From NCBI GenBank assembly GCA_021779775.1, contig JAJYAB010000016.1, forward strand, positions 1 to 13,580: a stretch of DNA of 13,580 nucleotides, given 5' to 3'. This document shows positions 1 to 5,353 of the stretch, one piece after another. Source of the DNA: Actinomycetes bacterium. Lineage in GTDB: Bacteria; Actinomycetota; Acidimicrobiia; Acidimicrobiales; UBA8190. A program made the position numbers and the translations under genes. Under the pieces are notes generated by a model. The model did not search any database. It was given only the letters and a program-made list of their open reading frames with translations, and had not been told where the DNA came from. Positions within the stretch are counted from its first letter, which is position 1. Each line of letters opens with the position of its first letter.

Positions 1-944
1 CATGCCCGGCTCCAGAGGACGACAGCCTGCTCCTGCCGCACGCCGAGGACCGCCGCGGCCGAGCGGCGGTCGGTGACAAGAGACAGGCGGGCGTTCGCAT
101 CCACCAGCAACCCGAGCTCGGCAGGGCCGAGCTCGGCGAAGCCGAGCACCGGACGGGCCGTCCAGTGGCGCCCACCAGCCTCGACCTGCACCGGGCCTGG
201 CCCGAAGGCGGCCTGCACCACATGGTCAGGCTCTGCAGCGAGCTGCACGTTGCCAAAGCGGTCGACCCATGTGACGACCGTGTCGATGCGCCGGTCCGCC
301 ACCACCGTCGGGACGACGGACATCCCGATCAGGTCGCCGGGAGGCACCGGGCTACCCAGAACGCTGGCGTCGATCCCGGACCACAGGCGTGCAGCTGCCG
401 GAGCGAACACGTCCCGCCCGTCGAAGGTGGTGGCGAAGGTGGTGGGCACCCATGGCCTACCGCTGGAGCCGCCCTGAGCCCGGGGCACGGCGGGCGGGGA
501 GCCGAGCACGAACGCCCGGCGAGCGCCGCCGAAGCAGCGGATGCCGAGGTCGAGCACCCCGTTGTCCGGGCCGACCAGCCAGCGGGGTCCGCCAGCGCCA
601 TCCACCTCGACCGCAACCGCTCGGCGCCCGGTGCCGACACCGGGATCGACCACCGCCACCACGACGCCCGGACCGAGATGCGGGGAGCAACGCTGCAGCG
701 CATGTGCGCCGGCCCACACGTCGCCTGGGGAAATCCCATGGCTGAGGTCGATCACGGGGGCGCCTGGCGCTTGGTGGGCCAGCACGGCGTGCACGACACC
801 CACGAACTCGTCACTCAGCCCGTAGTCGGTCAGCAGGAAGATGGCGCCAAGGTCGCGTAAGGGCACGTCTCCACTATCCCCAACGCCACTATCCCCAACG
901 CCCGGCGCGACGGCTACCTGGTGCTGCTCCGACGGCGCTCCCAT
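1..944 (-). CDS. SAM hydroxide adenosyltransferase (DUF62 family), 3' end beyond window
   Basis: This frame is open from an ATG at 944 to the left edge (314 codons, no stop seen), so the C-terminus is probably just outside. The family splits S-adenosylmethionine with water into adenosine and methionine and is related to the SAM-dependent fluorinase and chlorinase. Visible family motifs are LLTDYGLSDEFVG (residues 37-49), DLSHGISPGDV (66-76), the VVDPGVGTGRR block (98-108), GPDNG (125-129), GRDVFAP (176-182) and WVDRFGNVQL (226-235). The catalytic Asp and Arg of the family fit D100 and R107. The third catalytic residue, normally His in FHGRD, is Asp here (D175). The first ~30 residues include a repeated GDSGV unit and precede the usual family start, so a later start such as GTG at 866 (residue 27) is possible. 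The ATG lies 19 nt after the preceding HTH gene, which suggests one transcript. The family assignment is firm; the exact start is not. Confidence 0.88.
   Translation of the reverse strand, partial: MGAPSEQHQVAVAPGVGDSGVGDSGDVPLRDLGAIFLLTDYGLSDEFVGVVHAVLAHQAPGAPVIDLSHGISPGDVWAGAHALQRCSPHLGPGVVVAVVDPGVGTGRRAVAVEVDGAGGPRWLVGPDNGVLDLGIRCFGGARRAFVLGSPPAVPRAQGGSSGRPWVPTTFATTFDGRDVFAPAAARLWSGIDASVLGSPVPPGDLIGMSVVPTVVADRRIDTVVTWVDRFGNVQLAAEPDHVVQAAFGPGPVQVEAGGRHWTARPVLGFAELGPAELGLLVDANARLSLVTDRRSAAAVLGVRQEQAVVLWSRA
871..900. repeat. 15-bp tandem repeat, 2 copies
   Basis: The unit ccactatccccaacg occurs twice without a gap. It lies in frame in the N-terminal extension of the DUF62 gene and encodes a duplicated GDSGV-type peptide. 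Confidence 0.9.
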
Positions 945-963
945 CAGCGCCCGGGCGGCGTGC

Positions 964-1170
964 TCAGCCGGCCTGCGTGTAGCGGGAGGCCAGATAGCGG
1001 TCGACGTCGTCCTGGCGGAGCCGGAACGACTTCCCGATCCGTACCGCCGGCAGCTCGCCGGCGTTGATCAGCCGGTACACGGTCATATTGGAGACCCGGA
1101 GCGTGCCGGCGACCTCGCGGACCGTCAGGTACCGCGGCGTGCTCAACTCGTCATGTGCCAGTGGGATCAC
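964..1170 (-). CDS. Small excisionase/MerR-like helix-turn-helix protein
   Basis: A 68-residue protein that is almost entirely one winged HTH of the excisionase (HTH_17) type. YLTVREVAGTLRVSNMTVYR (residues 14-33) holds the helix-turn-helix, and LPAVRIGKSFRLRQDDVDRY (40-59) forms the wing and last helix. It probably binds DNA as a regulator. The position directly downstream of proC matches mycobacterial Rv0500A, a conserved HTH protein after proC, so this is unlikely to be a phage excisionase. The GTG start at 1170 follows a purine-rich GGAGAGGG, an acceptable ribosome binding site. It lies 63 nt after proC and 19 nt before the DUF62 gene. The target is unknown. Confidence 0.85.
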   Translation of the reverse strand: MIPLAHDELSTPRYLTVREVAGTLRVSNMTVYRLINAGELPAVRIGKSFRLRQDDVDRYLASRYTQAG

Positions 1171-1233
1171 CCCTCTCCGCCCTGTGGCGACTGTACGCCA
1201 CCGGAGGCGATGAGAAAAGACCGGGTTCGAGGT

Positions 1234-2025
1234 TTATGGTTCCTCCCCCATAGCCCGCGAGCGCTCCGTAGCCGCCATGACGGCATCGAGAAAAGCTGCA
1301 CGCACCGCACGGGACTCCAGCACCCGCAGCCCTGCTGCCGTGGTGCCGCCGGGCGAGGTGACCTGGGCACGCAAGGCCTCAGGGCCGTCGCCCGACTCGA
1401 CCAGGAGACGGCCGGTCCCGGCCAGCGTGTGCAGGGCGAGCAGACGGCTGACCGGCCGCGGCAGGCCGGCGAGCACCCCGGCGTCGATGAGGGCCTCGGC
1501 CACCAGGAAGACGTATGCCGGGCCCGACCCCGAGAGCCCGGTGACCGCGTCGAGCGACGCCTCGGGCAGGCGGACGACGACCCCCACCTTCGCGAGAAGC
1601 TCCTCGGCCCATCGGAGGTCGTCTTCACCGGCTCGCGACCCGGGAGACACGGCAGACACGCCGGCGCCGATCAACGAGGGGGTGTTCGGCATCGAGCGCA
1701 CCACCGCGACGTCGGGCCCGACCCACGACTCGAGGGTGGTCAGCGTGACGCCGGCCATGACCGACAGCAACCGTCTGGTCCCAGCGGAGGCCGACTTCCG
1801 ACAGGCCGGCTCCCCGTCGCTCGGCTTGACGGCCACCACGGTGCCGGAAGCACCTCCCGGCTCGCCATGCACAGCAACCCCGGCAAACATCTGCTGCAGC
1901 TCGGCGCGGCGTTCCGCGTCATCCTCGACCAGGAGGAGATCGGACCGGTCGTGGCCGCCGGCCAGCAGGCCGGCAACGAGCGCCGCCCCCATCCGACCCC
2001 CACCGATGACCTGCAGTGTCGCCAC
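1234..2025 (-). CDS. proC: Pyrroline-5-carboxylate reductase
   Basis: Catalyses the last step of proline synthesis, NAD(P)H-dependent reduction of 1-pyrroline-5-carboxylate to L-proline, in the cytoplasm. The 263-residue length is normal. The Rossmann motif IGGGRMG is at residues 7-13, AVKPSD at 65-70, VRSMPNTPSLIGAG at 109-122, and the C-terminal dimerisation domain carries LDAVTGLSGSGPAYVFL (158-174) and QVTSPGGTTAAG (221-232). The segment after AVKP (about residues 69-83) is atypical, with Cys75 and an extra basic run, but the frame is intact. It starts with GTG at 2025, 14 nt after the YbjN gene. There is no Shine-Dalgarno, but TAGCCT lies 7 nt upstream, so a leaderless transcript is possible besides read-through from mshA. 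The gene order mshA, YbjN, proC, small HTH resembles the mycobacterial region. Confidence 0.95.
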   Translation of the reverse strand: MATLQVIGGGRMGAALVAGLLAGGHDRSDLLLVEDDAERRAELQQMFAGVAVHGEPGGASGTVVAVKPSDGEPACRKSASAGTRRLLSVMAGVTLTTLESWVGPDVAVVRSMPNTPSLIGAGVSAVSPGSRAGEDDLRWAEELLAKVGVVVRLPEASLDAVTGLSGSGPAYVFLVAEALIDAGVLAGLPRPVSRLLALHTLAGTGRLLVESGDGPEALRAQVTSPGGTTAAGLRVLESRAVRAAFLDAVMAATERSRAMGEEP

Positions 2026-2032
2026 CTGGCGC

Positions 2033-2038
2033 AGGCTA
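2033..2038 (-). promoter_or_regulatory. Putative -10 element for leaderless proC
   Basis: On the minus strand TAGCCT sits 7 nt before the proC GTG, so transcription would start at or next to the start codon. No convincing -35 was seen. It lies next to the YbjN stop codon. Confidence 0.35.
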
Positions 2039-2039
2039 C

Positions 2040-2516
2040 TCAGCGGCGGCGGCGCCGGCGGTACTGGCCGGCGAAGCCGATGCTCATGGCCGTCGGGAAC
2101 ACCTCGTCGACATAGGCGAACGATGCCCCGACGATGCGGTCCAGCTCGTCGTCGTCAACCAGGCGCAGCGGCACCTCACCCACCAGGTAGACGGCATCCT
2201 CTGGGCCGAGGGCGAAGCGCATCTGGTGGAAATCGGCATTACGGCGGAGCAGGTACTCGAAGGTGTCGCCCGGATTGGTCTCCGGGGCCGGCATCACCTG
2301 GGCCTCGTGATGCAGCGTCCGCTGCCGAATGGTCAACCAGACCGTGATGAATTCCTTCTCTTCCCCGGCCAGCCGCAGGTACCAGCGGCTGGCATCGGGC
2401 TGGCTGTCGGCGGCTACCAGGGCACCGCCTTCCGCCAGGCGCTGGCACGCCCACGACTCGATGCAGGCACGGCATCGAGCATGCTCGTCGGGACCGGCAA
2501 TGTCGGCGACGGGCAC
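2040..2516 (-). CDS. YbjN domain-containing protein
   Basis: A 158-residue protein matching the actinobacterial YbjN-domain family, whose mycobacterial member Rv0487 also sits directly downstream of mshA. Recognisable stretches are residues 56-75 (FITVWLTIRQRTLHHEAQVM), FEYLLRRN (86-93), and the C-terminal DELDRIVGASFAYVDEVFP (123-141). The fold is an alpha/beta domain resembling type III secretion chaperones. No enzymatic role is established, although E. coli YbjN affects stress response and motility. The protein ends in seven residues YRRRRRR, encoded by a CGG/CGC run, which is unusual. The GTG at 2516 lies 33 nt after the mshA stop with no clear ribosome binding site, so the exact start is uncertain. 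Function unknown; context suggests a link with mycothiol or cell maintenance. Confidence 0.82.
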   Translation of the reverse strand: MPVADIAGPDEHARCRACIESWACQRLAEGGALVAADSQPDASRWYLRLAGEEKEFITVWLTIRQRTLHHEAQVMPAPETNPGDTFEYLLRRNADFHQMRFALGPEDAVYLVGEVPLRLVDDDELDRIVGASFAYVDEVFPTAMSIGFAGQYRRRRRR

Positions 2517-2549
2517 GCGACGCTCAACCGCGGGCGGTGCCGGTCACGC

Positions 2550-3815
2550 TCACCGACAGGTGGCCAGCCGTTGCACCGCGAGCTCCTCGTACGTCTCGCG
2601 CAGGACCCCAGCTGCCCTCGCCCAGGTGTAGTGCCTCGCTGCCTCTACCGAGCCAGCAGCCAGGCGGTCGGCCAGCTCCGAGCAGCCGAGCAGCGTCGAC
2701 GTCGCCTCGGCGAAGGCCTCCGGATGCGGTTCGTCGACGAGCAGGCCTGTCACTTCGTGCCCCACCAGCGTCGTCAAGCCTCCAACGGCCGCCGCTACCA
2801 CCGGAGTGCCACAGGCCGCCGCCTCCAGCGCCACCAGCCCGAACGACTCGGACCGGCTCGGTACCAAGCACACGTCAGCTGCCCGGTAGTACGTCGACAG
2901 CAGCTCGTGGGGCTGCGGGTCGACGAACCGGACGCGGTGGCGGAGCCCGAGCCGACCGACCAGGGCCACGACGTCTTCGAGATGCGAACCGCCGTGCGGA
3001 CCGCTGGGACCGCCGACGACCACCAGGGTGGCGTCGGGCGTGTCGCTGAGGAGCGCCAACGTGCGCACGGCCACATGGACGCCCTTCAGCGGCTGGATCC
3101 GGCCGACGAAGAGCAGCACCGGTCCCCTCGCCGGCAGCGCCAGCGCCTGACGTGCCTGCGACCGGTCTCCAGGAGCGAAGAAGGCGTGGTCGACCCCTGG
3201 TGCGACGACGCGGATCCGGCCAGGATCCGTGCCATACAGGCTGGCCAGCTGCTCCGCTTCCACGGTGCACGAGGCGAGCACGATCTCCGAGCAGCGCATC
3301 ACCTCTGCCTCGGCTTCGGCTCGGCGGTGCGGCTCGTCGCACGACTGCTCCTCCGGGCTCGCTTCGGCCTTCACCCGGGCAAGGGTGTGGAAGGTGGACA
3401 CGAGCGGCAGGTCGAGCTCGTGCTTCACCCGGTGCCCGGACAAACCAGAGAGCCAGTAATTGGCGTGCACCGCGTCGAACCCGGTGGTGGCGTGCACCGC
3501 CGGGTCGACACCCGCCCCGGACTCCATGAGCCGCAGCACGTTGTCGGAGAACTCGTCGACGAGGGACGGAAGCTCCTCCTTGGCCACCCGGTCGAGCGGG
3601 CCAGCCGGCACGTGATGCACCCGGAACCCGGGTTCGACCGGCACGGTCGCCGGCAAGGCGTCCGACCAGGCCCGGGTATAGACGTCGCATTCCACGCCGG
3701 CGCGGGCCAGTGCGGTCGACAGCTCGCGCACGTAGACGTTCATCCCTCCGCCATCGCCCGTACCCGGCTGGGCAAGTGGAGACGTGTGCAGCGAGATAAC
3801 GGCCAGGCGTCGCAC
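2550..3815 (-). CDS. mshA: D-inositol-3-phosphate glycosyltransferase (mycothiol synthesis)
   Basis: MshA transfers N-acetylglucosamine from UDP-GlcNAc to 1D-myo-inositol 3-phosphate, the first step of mycothiol synthesis. It is a GT-B retaining enzyme of family GT4. The 421 residues carry the MshA signature HTSPLAQPGTGDGGGMNVYV (residues 10-29), ANYWLSG (118-124), TFHTLARVK (141-149), FVGRIQPLKG (236-245, with Arg239 and Lys244 expected to contact the donor phosphates), and the GT4 E-x7-E motif in ESFGLVALE (323-331), followed by ACGTPVVAAAVGGL (334-347). The protein begins directly with the Rossmann strand MRRLAVISLH and lacks the N-terminal extension of the M. tuberculosis enzyme. The GTG start at 3815 has no good Shine-Dalgarno but has TAGGCT 8 nt upstream. 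The next gene in the operon is YbjN. Confidence 0.96.
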   Translation of the reverse strand: MRRLAVISLHTSPLAQPGTGDGGGMNVYVRELSTALARAGVECDVYTRAWSDALPATVPVEPGFRVHHVPAGPLDRVAKEELPSLVDEFSDNVLRLMESGAGVDPAVHATTGFDAVHANYWLSGLSGHRVKHELDLPLVSTFHTLARVKAEASPEEQSCDEPHRRAEAEAEVMRCSEIVLASCTVEAEQLASLYGTDPGRIRVVAPGVDHAFFAPGDRSQARQALALPARGPVLLFVGRIQPLKGVHVAVRTLALLSDTPDATLVVVGGPSGPHGGSHLEDVVALVGRLGLRHRVRFVDPQPHELLSTYYRAADVCLVPSRSESFGLVALEAAACGTPVVAAAVGGLTTLVGHEVTGLLVDEPHPEAFAEATSTLLGCSELADRLAAGSVEAARHYTWARAAGVLRETYEELAVQRLATCR

Positions 3816-3823
3816 CTCGGTCG

Positions 3824-3850
3824 AGCCTAACCGGCCACCGTGCCCGTCAG
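3824..3850 (-). promoter_or_regulatory. Putative mshA promoter (near-leaderless)
   Basis: On the minus strand CTGACG (3850-3845) is followed after 15 nt by TAGGCT (3829-3824), which ends 8 nt before the mshA GTG. The spacer is shorter than the usual 16-18 nt, so the -35 is doubtful. The -10 is the better-supported part. It lies in the 54-nt gap after the XRE gene. Confidence 0.4.
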
Positions 3851-3869
3851 GCCAGGCGAGGCAGCCCCG

Positions 3870-4289
3870 TCACTCCTGTGGTATATGCGACTCCCCCGGC
3901 CGCATCTCACCGTCCGCTGGTCCGCCCGCGCCGGCCGCCCGGTCGCGTTCGTGGCGGAAAGAGAGATAGATCCGGACGAGGGTCTGCTTCTGCTCCTCGG
4001 CCAGCGACCGGTCAGCCAGGATGTGCCGGGCCAGGTCGCCCTGCCCATGGTCGGGTTCCAAGATCCCGGCCTGAACATAGAGGGTCTCGGCGGAGATGCG
4101 CAGCGCCCTGGCGATCTGCTGGAGGATCTCCGCCGAAGGCCGCCGCAGCCCTCGCTCGATCTGACTGAGGTAGGGGTTGGAAATTCCGGCAAGCTCGGAC
4201 AGGCGCCGCAGCGACATCCGCGAGCTGCTGCGCTGCTCGCGGATGAAGGCACCCAGATCATGCCAGCGATCCGGCAGCGGCTTGGTCAC
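3870..4289 (-). CDS. XRE-family HTH regulator, Rv0474-like
   Basis: A 139-residue cytoplasmic DNA-binding protein. A Cro/C1-type HTH spans about residues 11-68: LGAFIREQRSSSRMSLRRLS, then LAGISNPYLSQIERG (33-47), LRRPSAEILQQIARALRISA (48-67) and ETLYVQAGIL. This last tail is characteristic of a conserved actinobacterial regulator group that includes mycobacterial Rv0474. The remaining ~65 residues are charged and lack a known ligand domain. The GTG start at 4289 lies in the proximal copy of a 23-bp tandem duplication. The distal copy carries an identical GTG that opens a nine-codon frame whose stop overlaps the XRE start as GTGA. It lies 46 nt after the RsiG-like gene on the same strand. Targets are unknown; co-regulation with the RsiG-like gene is an inference. 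Confidence 0.88.
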   Translation of the reverse strand: MTKPLPDRWHDLGAFIREQRSSSRMSLRRLSELAGISNPYLSQIERGLRRPSAEILQQIARALRISAETLYVQAGILEPDHGQGDLARHILADRSLAEEQKQTLVRIYLSFRHERDRAAGAGGPADGEMRPGESHIPQE

Positions 4290-4326
4290 GGTGATACCCA
4301 GCGCTTGGTCACGGTGATACCCAGCG
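4281..4326. repeat. 23-bp tandem duplication over the XRE start codon
   Basis: Two identical 23-bp units (4281-4303 and 4304-4326) that begin cttggtcacgg. On the minus strand each copy contains a GTG ACC AAG start. Translation from the distal copy gives a frame of eight residues plus stop (4312-4286) that overlaps the real start by GTGA. Confidence 0.92.
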
Positions 4327-4335
4327 CTGGCGACG

Positions 4336-4881
4336 TCAGGGAAGCAGGCCGTCGACCGACGCCTTGCCGGTCTTGTACCGGTTGACGATCTCTGCCTGCA
4401 ACCGGTCGATGCGCTCGTGGAGTGCCCGGCGACTGTCGGAGATCCGGCTCTCCACGGCGGTCAGCTGACCGGCGACAGCGCGTAACGTGTCGACGGGCAT
4501 CGTCGGCAGCTCACCGATCTTGCCGGCGTCGAGGATGGCGTCGAGCTCGGCGGTCAGCTCGTCGGCCTCCATGTCAGGCGCCATCTGTACCGCCAGACGG
4601 CCCGGACCCGCGGGCCGCGGGGGCCCGGCGGCAATGATCGCCGGCAGATCCTCGACCAGCGCAGTCAGATCGGTCGGCGTGCTGCCGTCCTCGCGCCGGT
4701 CGAGCGACGCATGAATGATGTCGAGCCGGCCCTTGGCGACCCGACGCAAGAAGGACACGGCAGTCTCCGCCGACTGGCACTCCGCCCGCATCACCCGGAT
4801 CTCCTCGATCGAGTAGTCCTCGAGCCGGTCGAGATAGCCCGGCGCAAAGACCCGCTCAAGCGTTGCGTCGAGCCATGTCAT
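4336..4881 (-). CDS. rsiG: RsiG-family c-di-GMP-binding anti-sigma factor
   Basis: A 181-residue helical protein resembling RsiG, often annotated 'aerial mycelium formation protein'. In Streptomyces RsiG holds sigma WhiG inactive when bound to cyclic di-GMP through E-x3-S-x2-R-x3-Q-x3-D motifs on two antiparallel helices. Here both motifs are recognisable: E39, S43, R46, K50, D54 in the first helix, and E144, S148, R151, H155, D159 in the second. The Gln position is therefore Lys in one and His in the other. A proline- and glycine-rich linker (about 85-103) separates the halves. I chose ATG at 4881 (MTWLDATLERVF). An upstream in-frame ATG at 4950 would add repeat-encoded residues (MPGAMAVPGAMA) that look non-native. 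TACGCT lies 7 nt before the chosen ATG. The XRE gene follows. No sigma WhiG/FliA gene is in the window, so the partner is not shown. Confidence 0.78.
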   Translation of the reverse strand: MTWLDATLERVFAPGYLDRLEDYSIEEIRVMRAECQSAETAVSFLRRVAKGRLDIIHASLDRREDGSTPTDLTALVEDLPAIIAAGPPRPAGPGRLAVQMAPDMEADELTAELDAILDAGKIGELPTMPVDTLRAVAGQLTAVESRISDSRRALHERIDRLQAEIVNRYKTGKASVDGLLP

Positions 4882-4888
4882 CGCCAAG

Positions 4889-4894
4889 AGCGTA
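4889..4894 (-). promoter_or_regulatory. Putative -10 element for leaderless rsiG
   Basis: TACGCT on the minus strand ends 7 nt before the ATG at 4881, and no Shine-Dalgarno is present. This also favours the 4881 start over 4950. Confidence 0.38.
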
Positions 4895-4915
4895 CATCGC
4901 CGGGAGCTCGGCCAC

Positions 4916-4951
4916 GCCATGGCTCCGGGCACCGCCATGGCTCCGGGCACC
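4916..4951. repeat. 18-bp tandem repeat, 2 copies
   Basis: The unit gccatggctccgggcacc is repeated perfectly at 4916-4933 and 4934-4951, in the 93-bp gap between the DksA-like gene and rsiG. It creates extra in-frame ATG codons upstream of rsiG. Confidence 0.92.
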
Positions 4952-4974
4952 GAAACGCTTCGGCGGCCAGGAGC

Positions 4975-5253
4975 TCAGGCGGGGGCCGGCAGGTGGTCGG
5001 AGCAGTGCCGAGCGGTCGGCTGCCGGCGGAGCTGCGCATCGTCCAGCGGGCACTGGCAGACCTCGCACCGACCGTAGGTGCCTTCGTCCAGGCGCCGGAG
5101 CGCCAGCTCCACATCGGCCAGCAGCGCCTCGCCACGGTCGAGCTCGGCGAGCGGGGACAGCACCCCGGTGTCTTCGGTCCCGTCGACGTCTGGGGCGTCG
5201 ACGTCTGGGCTGTCGTCGACGTCTGGGCTGTCGTCGACCCGCTCGTACCGCAC
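4975..5253 (-). CDS. DksA/TraR-type zinc-finger protein
   Basis: A small protein (92 residues from GTG at 5253) ending in a DksA/TraR zinc finger: ALRRLDEGTYGRCEVCQCPL, then C-x2-H (CSDH) near the C-terminus. Spacing is C-x2-C-x17-C-x2-H, so the last cysteine of the usual C4 finger is His. Such proteins bind the RNA polymerase secondary channel or act as small regulators. This one lacks most of the DksA coiled coil. An acidic linker, SPDVDDSPDVDAPDVDG, is encoded by tandem repeats. An upstream in-frame ATG at 5352 would add 33 residues rich in Pro-Leu-Ala, but those codons often end in T or A, unlike the rest of the gene, and overlap the signals of the divergent aminotransferase. TACCAT lies 6 nt before the 5253 GTG, which supports the shorter form. 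Confidence 0.75.
   Translation of the reverse strand: MRYERVDDSPDVDDSPDVDAPDVDGTEDTGVLSPLAELDRGEALLADVELALRRLDEGTYGRCEVCQCPLDDAQLRRQPTARHCSDHLPAPA
5182..5232. repeat. 15/18-bp tandem repeat, 3 copies
   Basis: Three units starting gtcgacgtctggg: one of 15 bp (5182-5196) and two identical ones of 18 bp (5197-5214, 5215-5232). They lie in frame and encode the DDSPDV acidic repeats of the zinc-finger protein. Confidence 0.9.
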
Positions 5254-5259
5254 GATCCG

Positions 5260-5265
5260 ATGGTA
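5260..5265 (-). promoter_or_regulatory. Putative -10 element for the DksA-like gene
   Basis: TACCAT on the minus strand ends 6 nt before the GTG at 5253, consistent with a leaderless mRNA. No clear -35 was seen. Confidence 0.33.
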
Positions 5266-5310
5266 CCGGCCGGAGCTGCGACCGGCGCCCGCTCGTAGAC
5301 TCGCCGGCAG

Positions 5311-5346
5311 AGGAGCCAGAGGAGCCAGAGGAGCCAGAGGAGGAGG
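5311..5346 (+). promoter_or_regulatory. Array of Shine-Dalgarno-like AGGAG motifs
   Basis: The 9-bp unit aggagccag occurs three times (5311-5337) and runs into aggaggagg (5338-5346). AGGAG therefore appears at 5311, 5320, 5329, 5338 and 5341. The final AGGAGG (5341-5346) is 7 nt from the TTG start at 5354, an ideal distance, and decides that start. Confidence 0.75.
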
Positions 5347-5353
5347 TGCCATC

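Noticed and set aside
111..155. CCGAGCTCGG palindromes as regulatory operators
   Set aside because: They lie inside the DUF62 coding sequence and follow from repeated Ala-Glu-Leu-Gly codons.
165..860. 231-residue plus-strand open frame
   Set aside because: Antisense to the DUF62 gene, whose conserved motifs are clear; the plus frame is rich in His, Arg and Gly with no family resemblance.
1..944. SAM-dependent chlorinase or fluorinase
   Set aside because: The motifs fit the hydroxide adenosyltransferase family in general, and no halogenation gene cluster is nearby; halide use cannot be inferred from this sequence.
964..1170. Phage excisionase (Xis) linked to the integrase
   Set aside because: It is over 11 kb from the integrase and sits in the conserved position after proC, matching a housekeeping HTH protein.
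841..2115. 424-residue plus-strand open frame
   Set aside because: Lies antisense to proC and the small HTH gene; composition is typical of a shadow frame in GC-rich DNA.
2016..3830. 604-residue plus-strand open frame
   Set aside because: Antisense to mshA and the YbjN gene; no recognisable domain despite its length.
5078..5353. Upstream extension of the aminotransferase frame
   Set aside because: Overlaps the DksA-like gene antisense and encodes Ser/Ala/Thr repeats; the AGGAGG before TTG 5354 gives a better start.
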